Source: Candidatus Latescibacterota bacterium
Lineage (GTDB): Bacteria > Latescibacterota > MVCY01
NCBI GenBank assembly: GCA_030669445.1
Contig: DAOVDP010000015.1
Coordinates: 1-14,339 of the forward strand
Direction: 5' to 3'
Length of the DNA: 14,339 bases
How positions within the stretch are numbered: the stretch's first letter is position 1; each line of letters starts with the position of its first letter. The notes under the pieces are model-generated. The model was not told the origin of the DNA. It made no database searches and was given only the letters and a program-made list of their open reading frames with translations. Below, one piece after another: positions 1 through 6,295 of the stretch. Made by a program: the position numbers and the translations under genes.

Positions 1-1
1 G

Positions 2-133
2 TTTACCAGCGGGTATAGTAGGGAAAAATCGAATTGGCGCGCCATTCAAAAAGGAGGGTATCAGTTTCTCTCAAAGCCGTATTTATTAGCCGATTTACTT
101 AAAGCTCTCAAAGAGGTACTGAAGAAAAAGTGA
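2..133 (+). CDS. C-terminal end of a response-regulator receiver (REC) domain protein (partial)
   Basis: Only the last 43 codons are present; the gene begins before the window. Frame 2 reads without interruption to a TGA at 131-133. The peptide starts with TSGYS, which fits the strand carrying the conserved Ser/Thr switch residue of receiver domains. It continues to a GGYQFLSKPY segment, where Lys25 of the visible part, followed by a proline, is the invariant REC lysine, and it ends in a lysine-rich amphipathic helix (final alpha5). In family terms this is the end of a two-component phosphoacceptor domain. Because the protein stops right after alpha5, it is either a stand-alone receiver or, more likely from the TSGYS wording, the terminal receiver of a hybrid histidine kinase. 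The input signal and the phosphorylated Asp lie outside the window. A DUF3467 gene follows 127 bp later on the same strand. Confidence 0.75.
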   Translation, partial: FTSGYSREKSNWRAIQKGGYQFLSKPYLLADLLKALKEVLKKK

Positions 134-170
134 AGAGAAGATGATTCCTGAGCATTGTAACTTTTCCCCA

Positions 171-202
171 GCTCGATGTGGATGTTATCATCCACATCGA
201 GC
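171..202. repeat. Perfect 14-bp inverted repeat (hairpin) with TTAT loop
   Basis: Arms at 171-184 and 189-202 are exact reverse complements, with the 4-nt loop TTAT. The hairpin lies 37 bp after the receiver-domain stop and 58 bp before the DUF3467 start. There is no T-run after it on either strand, so it is not a textbook intrinsic terminator. It could be a processing site, a Rho-type or structure-dependent terminator, or a protein-binding palindrome. Confidence 0.75.
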
Positions 203-260
203 CTAAGGGCGATATTTCAGCGTGCGAGGACGTCATCTTTCAAAAGCGAAGGGAGGACAG

Positions 261-569
261 ATGGGAGAGAAACGCCAAAAGATCAACATCGAACTGGGAG
301 AGAAAGAGGCTGAGGGAATCTATTCCAACTTAGCTATGATCACTCACACCCCTTCGGAGTTCATTGTCGACTTCGCCAGGGTGCTTCCTGGAGTGCCTAA
401 AGGGAAGGTTTACGCCCGCATTGTTATGACCCCTTACCATGCTAAGCTGTTGAAAAATGCCCTGGGAGAGAATATCGAAAAATACGAGGCCAAATTCGGG
501 CAGATCAAAGTGGTTGCCAAGGAGGAGGAAAAGAATATCGGGTTCCAAACGCCTGTAACGCAAGGCTAA
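261..569 (+). CDS. DUF3467 family protein
   Basis: A 102-residue soluble protein. I chose the ATG at 261 because GGGAGGA at 251-257 is well placed before it; an in-frame GTG at 222 would add 13 residues but has no comparable site. The sequence matches my recollection of the DUF3467 family: an N-terminal strand (KINIEL), then EAEGIYSNLAMITHTPSEFIVDFARVLPG-type wording at about residues 16-44, a strand carrying ARIVMTP, then the helix HAKLLKNALGENIEKYEAKFG. Length and order are typical of the family, whose molecular function is not established. There is no signal peptide and no membrane segment. It follows a two-component gene on the same strand and converges on the VanZ-like gene, sharing 4 nt (566-569) with it. 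Confident of the family; function unknown. Confidence 0.82.
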   Translation: MGEKRQKINIELGEKEAEGIYSNLAMITHTPSEFIVDFARVLPGVPKGKVYARIVMTPYHAKLLKNALGENIEKYEAKFGQIKVVAKEEEKNIGFQTPVTQG

Positions 570-955
570 GTGCTGCGCAGTCTCCGTTGCTGAACCTGGA
601 TGAAAATAACCTGGGCGATTATCACTCCCAGAGCATCGGCAAGAAAATCGTAGACATTGGCATCTCTGCCAAGGACAAACATCTGGTGAACTTCATCTAA
701 CAATGCCCAGATGACACCGGTGGAAACAGTAAGAGTTACTAATATGCTCATTTTTTTGACACTTAACCAACTATTAAAGGCCCTGGCCAACAGCAACCCG
801 AATATGCCGAATTCTCCCATGTGAAGCAACTTATCCCAAGAGAATAGGCCCAGACGGGGCAGTGCCTTGCTTGGAATAGAGGAGGCAATGAAGATCAAGA
901 CAGCCCACAAGATTGCCGGGAGCCGGTATTTTAGGAAAATCTTTCTGGTGGACAA
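566..955 (-). CDS. VanZ-like family integral membrane protein
   Basis: A 129-residue protein with four predicted membrane segments at about residues 10-28, 44-62, 68-88 and 104-122. The VanZ-like pattern is visible: SSIPS after the first helix, DKLLHMGEFGIFGLLLARA opening the second, and DEVHQMF..GRDANVYDFLADALG before the last. The family is named for the teicoplanin-resistance accessory protein, but most chromosomal members have no proven role and resistance should not be assumed. The start is a TTG at 955, preceded by AAGGAG (960-965) at 4-nt spacing; no ATG is available in the right place. It is the last gene of the minus-strand series, 76 bp after purM. Its TAG stop overlaps the TAA stop of the convergent DUF3467 gene, and no terminator separates them. 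Confidence 0.83.
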   Translation of the reverse strand: MSTRKIFLKYRLPAILWAVLIFIASSIPSKALPRLGLFSWDKLLHMGEFGIFGLLLARAFNSWLSVKKMSILVTLTVSTGVIWALLDEVHQMFVLGRDANVYDFLADALGVIIAQVIFIQVQQRRLRST

Positions 956-1031
956 AGTACTCCTTCTTTTTTGAAAGGGACAAGCAAAGCAGTTGTTCCT
1001 CCGGATGGATCTTCGTATTTATATGCCCCGG

Positions 1032-2069
1032 TTAAACGAAGCTCACCTTCTGTTCTCCCCGGACAATCTTGCCGATAAGGAATGTCCTTTCTCCTTGTTC
1101 TTCTAAGAACTGCTGTATTTGTTCACCGCTCTGGTCGGGTACTATCAGCACCAGACCGATGCCCATATTAAAGGTGTGAAACATCTCCTCTTGAGGTACA
1201 TCTCCTGTCTGCTGCAAAAATGAGAATATGGGTGGAATTTCCCAGGTTCCCAGGCGGATTTCTGCCCCCATCTCGGACGGTAGGATTCGGGGGATATTAT
1301 CCTGAAAGCCTCCCCCGGTGATGTGGGCTATTCCAGGGACAGGAAAGGTCTCCAGCAGCTTCAAGATTGGCCGGGTATAGCAACGATGAGGGGTGAGCAG
1401 CTCTTCTCCTATAGTTTTCCCCAGGGACTCAACAAAGCTGTGTACATCCAGGCCGGCCGCTTCAAAGAGCAGCTTTCTGACCAAGGAGTAGCCGTTAGTA
1501 TGAAGTCCGTCTGATGCCAGCCCAATAATGAGGTCTCCCGGTTTGATGTTGGAGCCGTTGATAATCTTCCGGCGCTCTACTATCCCTACGATCATCCCTA
1601 CTAAGTCATACTCTTCCTGGTGATAGAATTCGGGTAACTCAGCCATCTCCCCACCTAACAGGGCACACTTAGCCGCCCGACAACCCTGGGCAATTCCCTC
1701 AATGATCTCCACCACCACATCGCCCCGATGTTCTGCCATAGCGATGTAGTCCATGAAGAAAAGGGGCTCTGCCCCCTGCACCAGGATGTCGTTGACACAG
1801 TGGGAAACAATGTCTATGCCCACCGTGTTATGCACCCCCATCCGGAAGGCTACCTTCAGCTTTGTGCCCACACCGTCAACGCTGGAGACTATCACGGGGT
1901 CTTTATATTTCTGCCATTTGGGTGCAAAAAGCCCCCCGAAGCTGCCCACATCGGAGAGGACCTCTGGGCCAAAAGTAGAGTGAACAACGGACTTTATTCT
2001 CTGCTTGGTGAGATTGGCCGCCTCGATGTCCACCCCTGCTTCGGCGTATGTGCCCTTTTTTCTTTCCAC
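1032..2069 (-). CDS. purM: Phosphoribosylformylglycinamidine cyclo-ligase (AIR synthetase)
   Basis: A full-length 345-residue cytoplasmic enzyme of de novo purine synthesis, which closes the imidazole ring of FGAM with ATP to give aminoimidazole ribonucleotide. Family landmarks are clear: YAEAGVDIEAAN near the N-terminus, the nucleotide-binding SSVDGVGTKLKVA at about 62-74, GIDIVSHCVNDIL at 84-96, GAEPLFFMDYIA at 99-110, GGEMAELP at 139-146, and GLASDGLHTNGYSLVRK at 183-199 at the AIRS domain junction. Near the C-terminus are HITGGGFQDNIPR and MGIGLVLIV. The start is a GTG at 2069 with AAAGGAG (2077-2083) 7 nt upstream. It lies 60 bp after the TIM-barrel gene on the same strand. No other pur gene is visible, so it is detached from a purine cluster. 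Confidence 0.97.
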   Translation of the reverse strand: MERKKGTYAEAGVDIEAANLTKQRIKSVVHSTFGPEVLSDVGSFGGLFAPKWQKYKDPVIVSSVDGVGTKLKVAFRMGVHNTVGIDIVSHCVNDILVQGAEPLFFMDYIAMAEHRGDVVVEIIEGIAQGCRAAKCALLGGEMAELPEFYHQEEYDLVGMIVGIVERRKIINGSNIKPGDLIIGLASDGLHTNGYSLVRKLLFEAAGLDVHSFVESLGKTIGEELLTPHRCYTRPILKLLETFPVPGIAHITGGGFQDNIPRILPSEMGAEIRLGTWEIPPIFSFLQQTGDVPQEEMFHTFNMGIGLVLIVPDQSGEQIQQFLEEQGERTFLIGKIVRGEQKVSFV

Positions 2070-2129
2070 TGGAAGTCTCCTTTCAGTATCTTTCGGTGTT
2101 TTTCAGTGTTCGATTTGTTCGGATGCAGG

Positions 2130-3035
2130 CTAAAGGTATTTCTTCCAATATTCCACCGTCTCTTTCAGATCCTCCAGCACTTGGGTCTCTTCGGTCTCAA
2201 AAGGGTGGATTATCTCCAGCATCAGGATTGCCTCCCTGGCACCGGATTGTTCTATTGCCTCTAAGGCCTTCTGGGGGTGGATTATGCCTTGCTGGTTGAA
2301 CTGGCGGGTGAAAGGCCAGTGGCGGTCCATTTTGCCGTCGGTCTGCTGTACATGCATCACCGGCGACAGAGGGGCAAGCTCCCGAATCCAGGAATATGGG
2401 TCCCTGTCTCTACCGGTTGCGCTGTAGGTACACTGATGCCCCCAGTCTATGCAGTAGAAAATGGGGACAGCGGCGCCCCGATTTGCCCTCTCATAGAGCG
2501 CCTTTGCCTGGTCAATGGCGCAGGGTCTTTCTCTGGGTACGGGCATCGGTTCCCACAACAGGTATTTCAATCGCTCCCCCTTTGCCAGCTCAGCTAAGTG
2601 GTGGAGGGAGTCCATAAGACCGGAGGTCAGGTATTCGGTTCTCTCTTTGTTTTGAATGTCCCACATAGAAAGAGAGGCTATATGACCTCCGGTGCCGTCG
2701 GCGCCCAGCATTGAGGTCACGGCTACAGCCTCCTCGAACCAGTGGAGGGCATCTATTCTCATCCCCAGGTCTGGGTGCAGCAGAAGGTTAAAACAGTATG
2801 CAGCCAGGCCGGTGAAAGTGGTTTGAATGCGGACATTGTACTTCGCTGCCGCCTGGTTGAGCCTTTCGCACATCTTCCAGCGGGTAGGCTCTTCCACCCT
2901 GGGGTCCAGCAGGTCGAAGGAGAACTGAGCCTCCCGCAGATCCAGCTCCTCACCCACAATCTTGAGCCAGGCCTCTGGTTCCGGCCACCTTTTGACTGCA
3001 AAGCAGGCGTTAATTCCCAGTTTTACTTCTGCCAT
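2130..3035 (-). CDS. Xylose-isomerase-like TIM-barrel protein (sugar phosphate isomerase/epimerase type)
   Basis: A 301-residue protein starting at the ATG at 3035, which has AAGGAGGA at 3041-3048; a longer ORF reaching 3107 would overlap the upstream gene and has no such site. It looks like the AP_endonuc_2/xylose-isomerase-like fold: LGINACFAVKRWPEPE at 6-21, FSFDLLDP at 38-45, TTFTGLAAY at 72-80, then acidic and histidine residues at the ends of strands, namely E162 (LLWEPMP), D197 and H200 (CIDWGHQC), H228 (MHVQQTDGK) and E274 (LEIIHPFE). By analogy with the family these would hold a divalent metal for 1,2-enediol isomerisation or epimerisation. The substrate cannot be read from the sequence. 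It resembles the group often labelled erythrulose-phosphate or related sugar epimerases, but I am not sure of that assignment. It lies 43 bp after the MTH938-like gene and 60 bp before purM, probably in one transcript. Confidence 0.8.
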   Translation of the reverse strand: MAEVKLGINACFAVKRWPEPEAWLKIVGEELDLREAQFSFDLLDPRVEEPTRWKMCERLNQAAAKYNVRIQTTFTGLAAYCFNLLLHPDLGMRIDALHWFEEAVAVTSMLGADGTGGHIASLSMWDIQNKERTEYLTSGLMDSLHHLAELAKGERLKYLLWEPMPVPRERPCAIDQAKALYERANRGAAVPIFYCIDWGHQCTYSATGRDRDPYSWIRELAPLSPVMHVQQTDGKMDRHWPFTRQFNQQGIIHPQKALEAIEQSGAREAILMLEIIHPFETEETQVLEDLKETVEYWKKYL

Positions 3036-3078
3036 TGGAATCCTCCTTGTCAGAAATTGGTCAATTGGTGACATATTG

Positions 3079-3420
3079 TCAACAGGTGAGATGTAGAGCA
3101 GCCACAACCCGGCGAGAGTTTTTTAGCAGATTGTAGGTTTTCCAGGCCTTGTCTGTTGGTTCTACTACCAGTTCTATCCCCTGGGCTTCGATGTAATCTC
3201 TGGTCTCGGGTGGCACCTGCATAAGCCCCGGACTGCCCATCCCCACCACCAGCACCTCTGGCTTCACCTCCAATACTCCCCTTAGATCGTCAATACTCAG
3301 CCGATGTCCCTGTTTACGCCACCAACTGCCATCTACATGATCGGGATAGATGAGCACATCGGAGGTGTAAGTAGTTCCGTCAATCCTAATATTCCCAAAC
3401 TGATAGGCGTCTACAGTCAT
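3079..3420 (-). CDS. MTH938-like (DUF498/AAMDC) domain protein
   Basis: A 113-residue single-domain cytoplasmic protein. The family pattern is complete: FGNIRIDGTTYTSDVLIYPD at the N-terminus, W33-W34-R35 with GHRL, the core strand PEVLVVGMGSPG at 54-65, the helix VPPETRDYIEAQGIEL, then TDKAWKTYNLL and the terminal strand RRVVAALHLTC, which ends in the usual cysteine. The fold is known from structural-genomics work, but no biochemical function is established for bacterial members. The start is the ATG at 3420, with AGGTGAG a few bases upstream (about 3428-3434). It lies 58 bp after the aminotransferase and 43 bp before the TIM-barrel gene, which suggests a shared transcript with the amino-acid catabolic genes. 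Confidence 0.88.
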   Translation of the reverse strand: MTVDAYQFGNIRIDGTTYTSDVLIYPDHVDGSWWRKQGHRLSIDDLRGVLEVKPEVLVVGMGSPGLMQVPPETRDYIEAQGIELVVEPTDKAWKTYNLLKNSRRVVAALHLTC

Positions 3421-3478
3421 TTTTTCTCACCTCTGGAAAGGGAAATTCCTTGGATGTTGCCACTAAGAATTTTCAGGG

Positions 3479-4696
3479 CTAATCCTTTACCAGTCCTTCT
3501 TTCACAGCCTCTCCCAGCCTTCTTATCCCTTCTTCGATCATCTCCTCGGGTTCGTGAGAAAATGAGAGCCTGAGGGTATTTTTTATGCTCTCGTTGGGGT
3601 AAAAGGGTTGTCCGATCACATAGGCCACATTTTTCTCTACCGCTTTAGGGAAAAGCTCCGAGGCATCCAACTGCTCCGGCAGGGTCACCCAGATATAAAA
3701 TCCCCCCTTAGGGGTTGTCCAAGAAACCCCTTCAGGCATATATTTCGCCAAGGCAGCCAGCATAGCGTCTCGACGTAGACGGTAGATATCTCGCAGTTGA
3801 GGGATATGGTGGTCTAAGTAGCCGTCTTCAGCCAATCTGACTACCAGAGCTTGGATCAAAGGACTGGGACAGACATCCACCATTTGGCGGGCCAGCTCGA
3901 ACTTTTCGATTAACTCTCTGGGGCCGGCGGCCCAGCCCAGACGGATCCCGGGAGAGATGATCTTGGAGAAAGAGCCAGCGTAAATGACCCTCTGCTGTTT
4001 ATCCAGGGATTTAATAGGCAGCACCTCTTGCCCGTCTCCATCGAACCAGAGGTCGCCGTAGGCATCGTCTTCCAAGATGAGAAGGTCGAACTCATCGGCT
4101 ATTTCCAAAAATCTGCGCCGTTTTCTCTGGGACATAAGGGCACCGGTAGGATTGTGAAAATTGGGGATGGTGTAGAGAAACTTCGGCAGATCCTCTTCTT
4201 CGTCAAGGGTTTTTAAAACATCAACTAAGCTTTCTAATCTTATGCCTGATTCATCCATAGACACGCCAACCAACCGGGCCTGGTAGTTCCGAAATACCCC
4301 CAAAGCAGCAATAAAACTGGGGGATTCTACCAGGACGGTGTCCTCAGGGTTTACCAAGATTTTGGAGCAGAGGTCCATAACCTGTTGTGCCCCCGCGGTT
4401 ATCAGGACCTCCTCCGGGTCTGTCTCTATCCCCTTTTGGTGCATTCTGTTCTGTATTACCTGGATAAGTCTTGTGTCTCCGCGGGCAGAGCCGTATTGAA
4501 GAAGGATTTTGCCGTTCTGGTGCAAGAGACTGGGGAGGATCTCGGCTGCCTCTTCTGAAGGGAATGACTGGGGGTCAGGCAGTCCCCCGGCAAAGGAGAT
4601 TACCCCTGATTTCATAGACATCTTGAACAGTCGCCGGATCTCAGACCCCTTCATCCCTAAAGCCCGTCTGGCAAGTCTTTCTTCTACAGTCTTCAC
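3479..4696 (-). CDS. PLP-dependent class I/II aminotransferase (2-aminoadipate/aromatic-type)
   Basis: A 405-residue fold-type I aminotransferase. Visible residues are FAGGLPDPQSFP at 35-46, the LQYGSARGDTRLI segment at 66-78, the ITAGAQQ PLP-phosphate loop at 99-105, N182 in NPTG, D210 and Y213 of the DDAY motif (pyridine-nitrogen and ring contacts), the Schiff-base K245 in GSFSKIISPGIRLGW, and the substrate-carboxylate arginine in TLRLSFSH near residue 376. The wording is that of the LysN/MocR-catalytic-domain-like group, whose members transaminate 2-aminoadipate, aromatic or branched-chain amino acids with 2-oxoglutarate. It lacks the N-terminal GntR domain of MocR regulators, so it should be an enzyme. 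The start is a GTG at 4696, 2 nt after the paaK stop, with AGGAGA about 9 nt upstream inside paaK, so translational coupling is likely. Exact substrate is unproven. Confidence 0.92.
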   Translation of the reverse strand: MKTVEERLARRALGMKGSEIRRLFKMSMKSGVISFAGGLPDPQSFPSEEAAEILPSLLHQNGKILLQYGSARGDTRLIQVIQNRMHQKGIETDPEEVLITAGAQQVMDLCSKILVNPEDTVLVESPSFIAALGVFRNYQARLVGVSMDESGIRLESLVDVLKTLDEEEDLPKFLYTIPNFHNPTGALMSQRKRRRFLEIADEFDLLILEDDAYGDLWFDGDGQEVLPIKSLDKQQRVIYAGSFSKIISPGIRLGWAAGPRELIEKFELARQMVDVCPSPLIQALVVRLAEDGYLDHHIPQLRDIYRLRRDAMLAALAKYMPEGVSWTTPKGGFYIWVTLPEQLDASELFPKAVEKNVAYVIGQPFYPNESIKNTLRLSFSHEPEEMIEEGIRRLGEAVKEGLVKD

Positions 4697-4698
4697 CG

Positions 4699-5994
4699 CT
4701 ATCTTCTCCTGTCCACGACCCGTTGAGTTTTGCCCGCATTTCTCTCAAGGGTCTTTGGTTCTACCAATTTTATCTTACCAGAGACGCCCAAGGCGCTTTC
4801 CATCTTTTCTTCTATCTCCTCTTTAAATGAACGCAGCCTCTTCATTTCGTCAAAGAAGAAGCCTTCCTTCACCTCTACTAATATCTCCAGTTCGTCCAGA
4901 GGCCCTTTGCGGTCGACGACTATCTGGTAATGGGGACTGGTGCCTTCGATTTCGGTCAGCACGCTCTCCACCTGAGAGGGGTAGACATTAACTCCCCGGA
5001 TGATGAGCATATCGTCGGTTCGGTCGCGGACACGCTCCATTCGAAGGTGACTTCTCCCACACCGGCAGGGTTCGGGGTTAAGCCGGGTGATGTCGTGGGT
5101 GCGATATCTTATCATCGGGAGTGCTTCTTTGGTGAGGGTGGTGAGTACCAGTTCTCCTTGTTCTCCATAGGGCAGAACCTGGCCGGTGTCAGGGTCAATT
5201 ATCTCGGCTACGAAATGGTCTTCGGCGAGGTGGAGTCCATCTTTCTGCTGGCACTCTCCTGCTACTCCGGGTCCCATGATCTCGCTGAGGCCGTAGTTGT
5301 CAGTGGCGCTGAGGTCGAGTTTCTGTTCTATTTCTACCCTCATATTTTCTGAGCAGGGTTCCCCCCCGAAGAGCCCTACCCTCAACGCCAATTGCTCTTT
5401 CCGGATTTCCATTTCTCCCATTACCTCTGCCAGATAGAGGGCATAGCTGGGGGTGCACACTAAGGCGGTGGTACGGTAGTCTTTCATAATCATAATCTGA
5501 CGGCGGCTGTTCCCTGAGGAAGCGGGGATTACTGTAGCCCCAATGGTTTCAGCCCCATAGTGTAGGCCAAATCCGCCAGTGAAAAGCCCGTAATTGAAGG
5601 CTATCTGGACGATATCCTCCTTGGTAATCCCTCCGGCGGCCATAATTCGAGCTACCACCTCAGCCCAGTGCCTCATATCGTTAGCCGAGTAGCCTACCAC
5701 GATAGGCTTGCCAGTTGTGCCCGAAGAGGCATGGATACGGACAATGTCACGCAGAGGTACGGCAAACATCCCGTAGGGATAATTGTCCCTCAAATTCTCC
5801 TTAGTGGTAAAGGGAATGTGTACCAGGGCGGCGACAGACCCGATCTTCTCGGGGACAATGCCCTGTTGCTCGAACATTCGGTGGTAGAAGGGGACATTCT
5901 TATAGGCCCGATTCAGTGTGGATTGAAGCCGCTCAATCTGAATCTGCTCTAACTGCTTGCGTGGTAGAGTCTCCATCTTCTTGTTCCAGATCAC
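4699..5994 (-). CDS. paaK: Phenylacetate-CoA ligase family protein (AMP-forming)
   Basis: Activates an arylacetate to its CoA thioester with ATP, giving AMP and PPi. I start it at the GTG at 5994, giving 431 residues that begin [12 protein letters not shown], the usual PaaK N-terminus. GGAGGT lies 8 nt upstream, whereas the longer ORF to 6048 runs into the promoter. Motifs are the adenylate P-loop [10 protein letters not shown] at 88-97, [15 protein letters not shown] at 135-149, FGGEPCSE at 209-216, DNYGLSE at 232-238, YRTHD with D301, a PCRCGR cysteine pair at 309-314, [11 protein letters not shown] at 333-343, and the C-terminal catalytic lysine in [12 protein letters not shown] (K422). 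Full family length with nothing missing. Next to the aminotransferase, Liv transporter and ACT protein, it more likely serves amino-acid fermentation (phenyl-, hydroxyphenyl- or indoleacetate) than the aerobic paa pathway, none of whose other genes is present. Confidence 0.93.
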   Translation of the reverse strand: MIWNKKMETLPRKQLEQIQIERLQSTLNRAYKNVPFYHRMFEQQGIVPEKIGSVAALVHIPFTTKENLRDNYPYGMFAVPLRDIVRIHASSGTTGKPIVVGYSANDMRHWAEVVARIMAAGGITKEDIVQIAFNYGLFTGGFGLHYGAETIGATVIPASSGNSRRQIMIMKDYRTTALVCTPSYALYLAEVMGEMEIRKEQLALRVGLFGGEPCSENMRVEIEQKLDLSATDNYGLSEIMGPGVAGECQQKDGLHLAEDHFVAEIIDPDTGQVLPYGEQGELVLTTLTKEALPMIRYRTHDITRLNPEPCRCGRSHLRMERVRDRTDDMLIIRGVNVYPSQVESVLTEIEGTSPHYQIVVDRKGPLDELEILVEVKEGFFFDEMKRLRSFKEEIEEKMESALGVSGKIKLVEPKTLERNAGKTQRVVDRRR

Positions 5995-6013
5995 TGTAGG
6001 ACACCTCCACAGC

Positions 6014-6107
6014 ATTGATGTAAACAGATGAAAACAGACAGCAATCAATTATAAAATCTGGTTTACTCTGTCTCAATCAATGCTAATGTTAATCTGTTTG
6101 AATCAAT
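6014..6107. promoter_or_regulatory. Inverted repeat bracketing the paaK promoter (possible operator pair)
   Basis: ATTGATGTAAACAGAT at 6014-6029 and ATCTGTTTGAATCAAT at 6092-6107 match as inverted copies at 14 of 16 positions. One arm is just downstream of the expected transcription start and the other is upstream of the -35. Related CAATCAAT/ATCAAT words also occur at about 6042-6049 and 6074-6081. The centres are 78 bp apart, about 7.4 helical turns. This could be a pair of repressor sites or part of an older repeat; the right arm touches the end of the MITE-like element. Confidence 0.4.
6048..6076 (-). promoter_or_regulatory. Sigma70-like promoter for the paaK gene series
   Basis: Read on the minus strand, TTGAGA (6071-6076) and TATAAT (6048-6053) are separated by exactly 17 nt. 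The -10 is a perfect consensus match and the -35 matches four of six bases. Transcription would begin near 6041, giving a leader of about 46 nt that contains the GGAGGT ribosome-binding site. This is the best promoter match I found in the window. It implies that paaK and the genes after it can be transcribed independently of the liv genes and the M23 peptidase. Confidence 0.65.
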
Positions 6108-6263
6108 ATTGATCGTCTCGTAAAAAGTCTTTTTCTTGTCATTTTGAGCGGAGCGAAGCGGAGTCGAAAAATCTCTAGTTGCCTGGTATAAACAGACCTA
6201 TGAGATTCTTCACTTCGTTCAGAATGACCTCCTTTTGGACTTTCTACGGACGGATCAATATTG
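6104..6263. repeat. MITE-like element of 160 bp with long imperfect inverted repeats
   Basis: The two ends are perfect 11-nt inverted copies (CAATATTGATC at 6104-6114 and its complement at 6253-6263). Complementarity continues inward with gaps: the TCGTAAAAAGTC side pairs with GACTTTCTACGG, and GTCATTTTGAGCG at 6138-6150 pairs with TTCAGAATGAC near 6218-6228. The inner part has the GTCATT-CTGA-GCGAAG-AATCTC wording of a repeat type common in bacterial genomes. There is no ORF or transposase inside and I see no convincing target-site duplication. The element fills most of the 301 bp between the M23 peptidase stop and the paaK start. Confidence 0.65.
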
Positions 6264-6295
6264 GGAAAGCGACAAGATCTGCTAAAGGTCTTCAG

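Noticed and set aside
566..955. The VanZ-like gene as a glycopeptide-resistance determinant.
   Set aside because: Only one VanZ-like membrane protein is present, with no vanH/A/X or two-component van regulators beside it; VanZ-like proteins are common in genomes without resistance.
1728..2264. A 178-codon + strand frame spanning the purM start and the end of the TIM-barrel gene.
   Set aside because: It crosses two well-supported minus-strand genes, is rich in Cys/His/Phe, and resembles no family.
4699..5994. A complete aerobic phenylacetate degradation (paa) operon.
   Set aside because: Only the ligase homologue is present; there is no paaABCDE, paaG, paaZ or paaJ, and the neighbours point to amino-acid metabolism.
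6014..6035. A TyrR box (TGTAAA-N6-TTTACA) in the paaK leader.
   Set aside because: TGTAAA at 6020-6025 is present, but the second half reads AAAACA rather than TTTACA, and no TyrR gene is visible.
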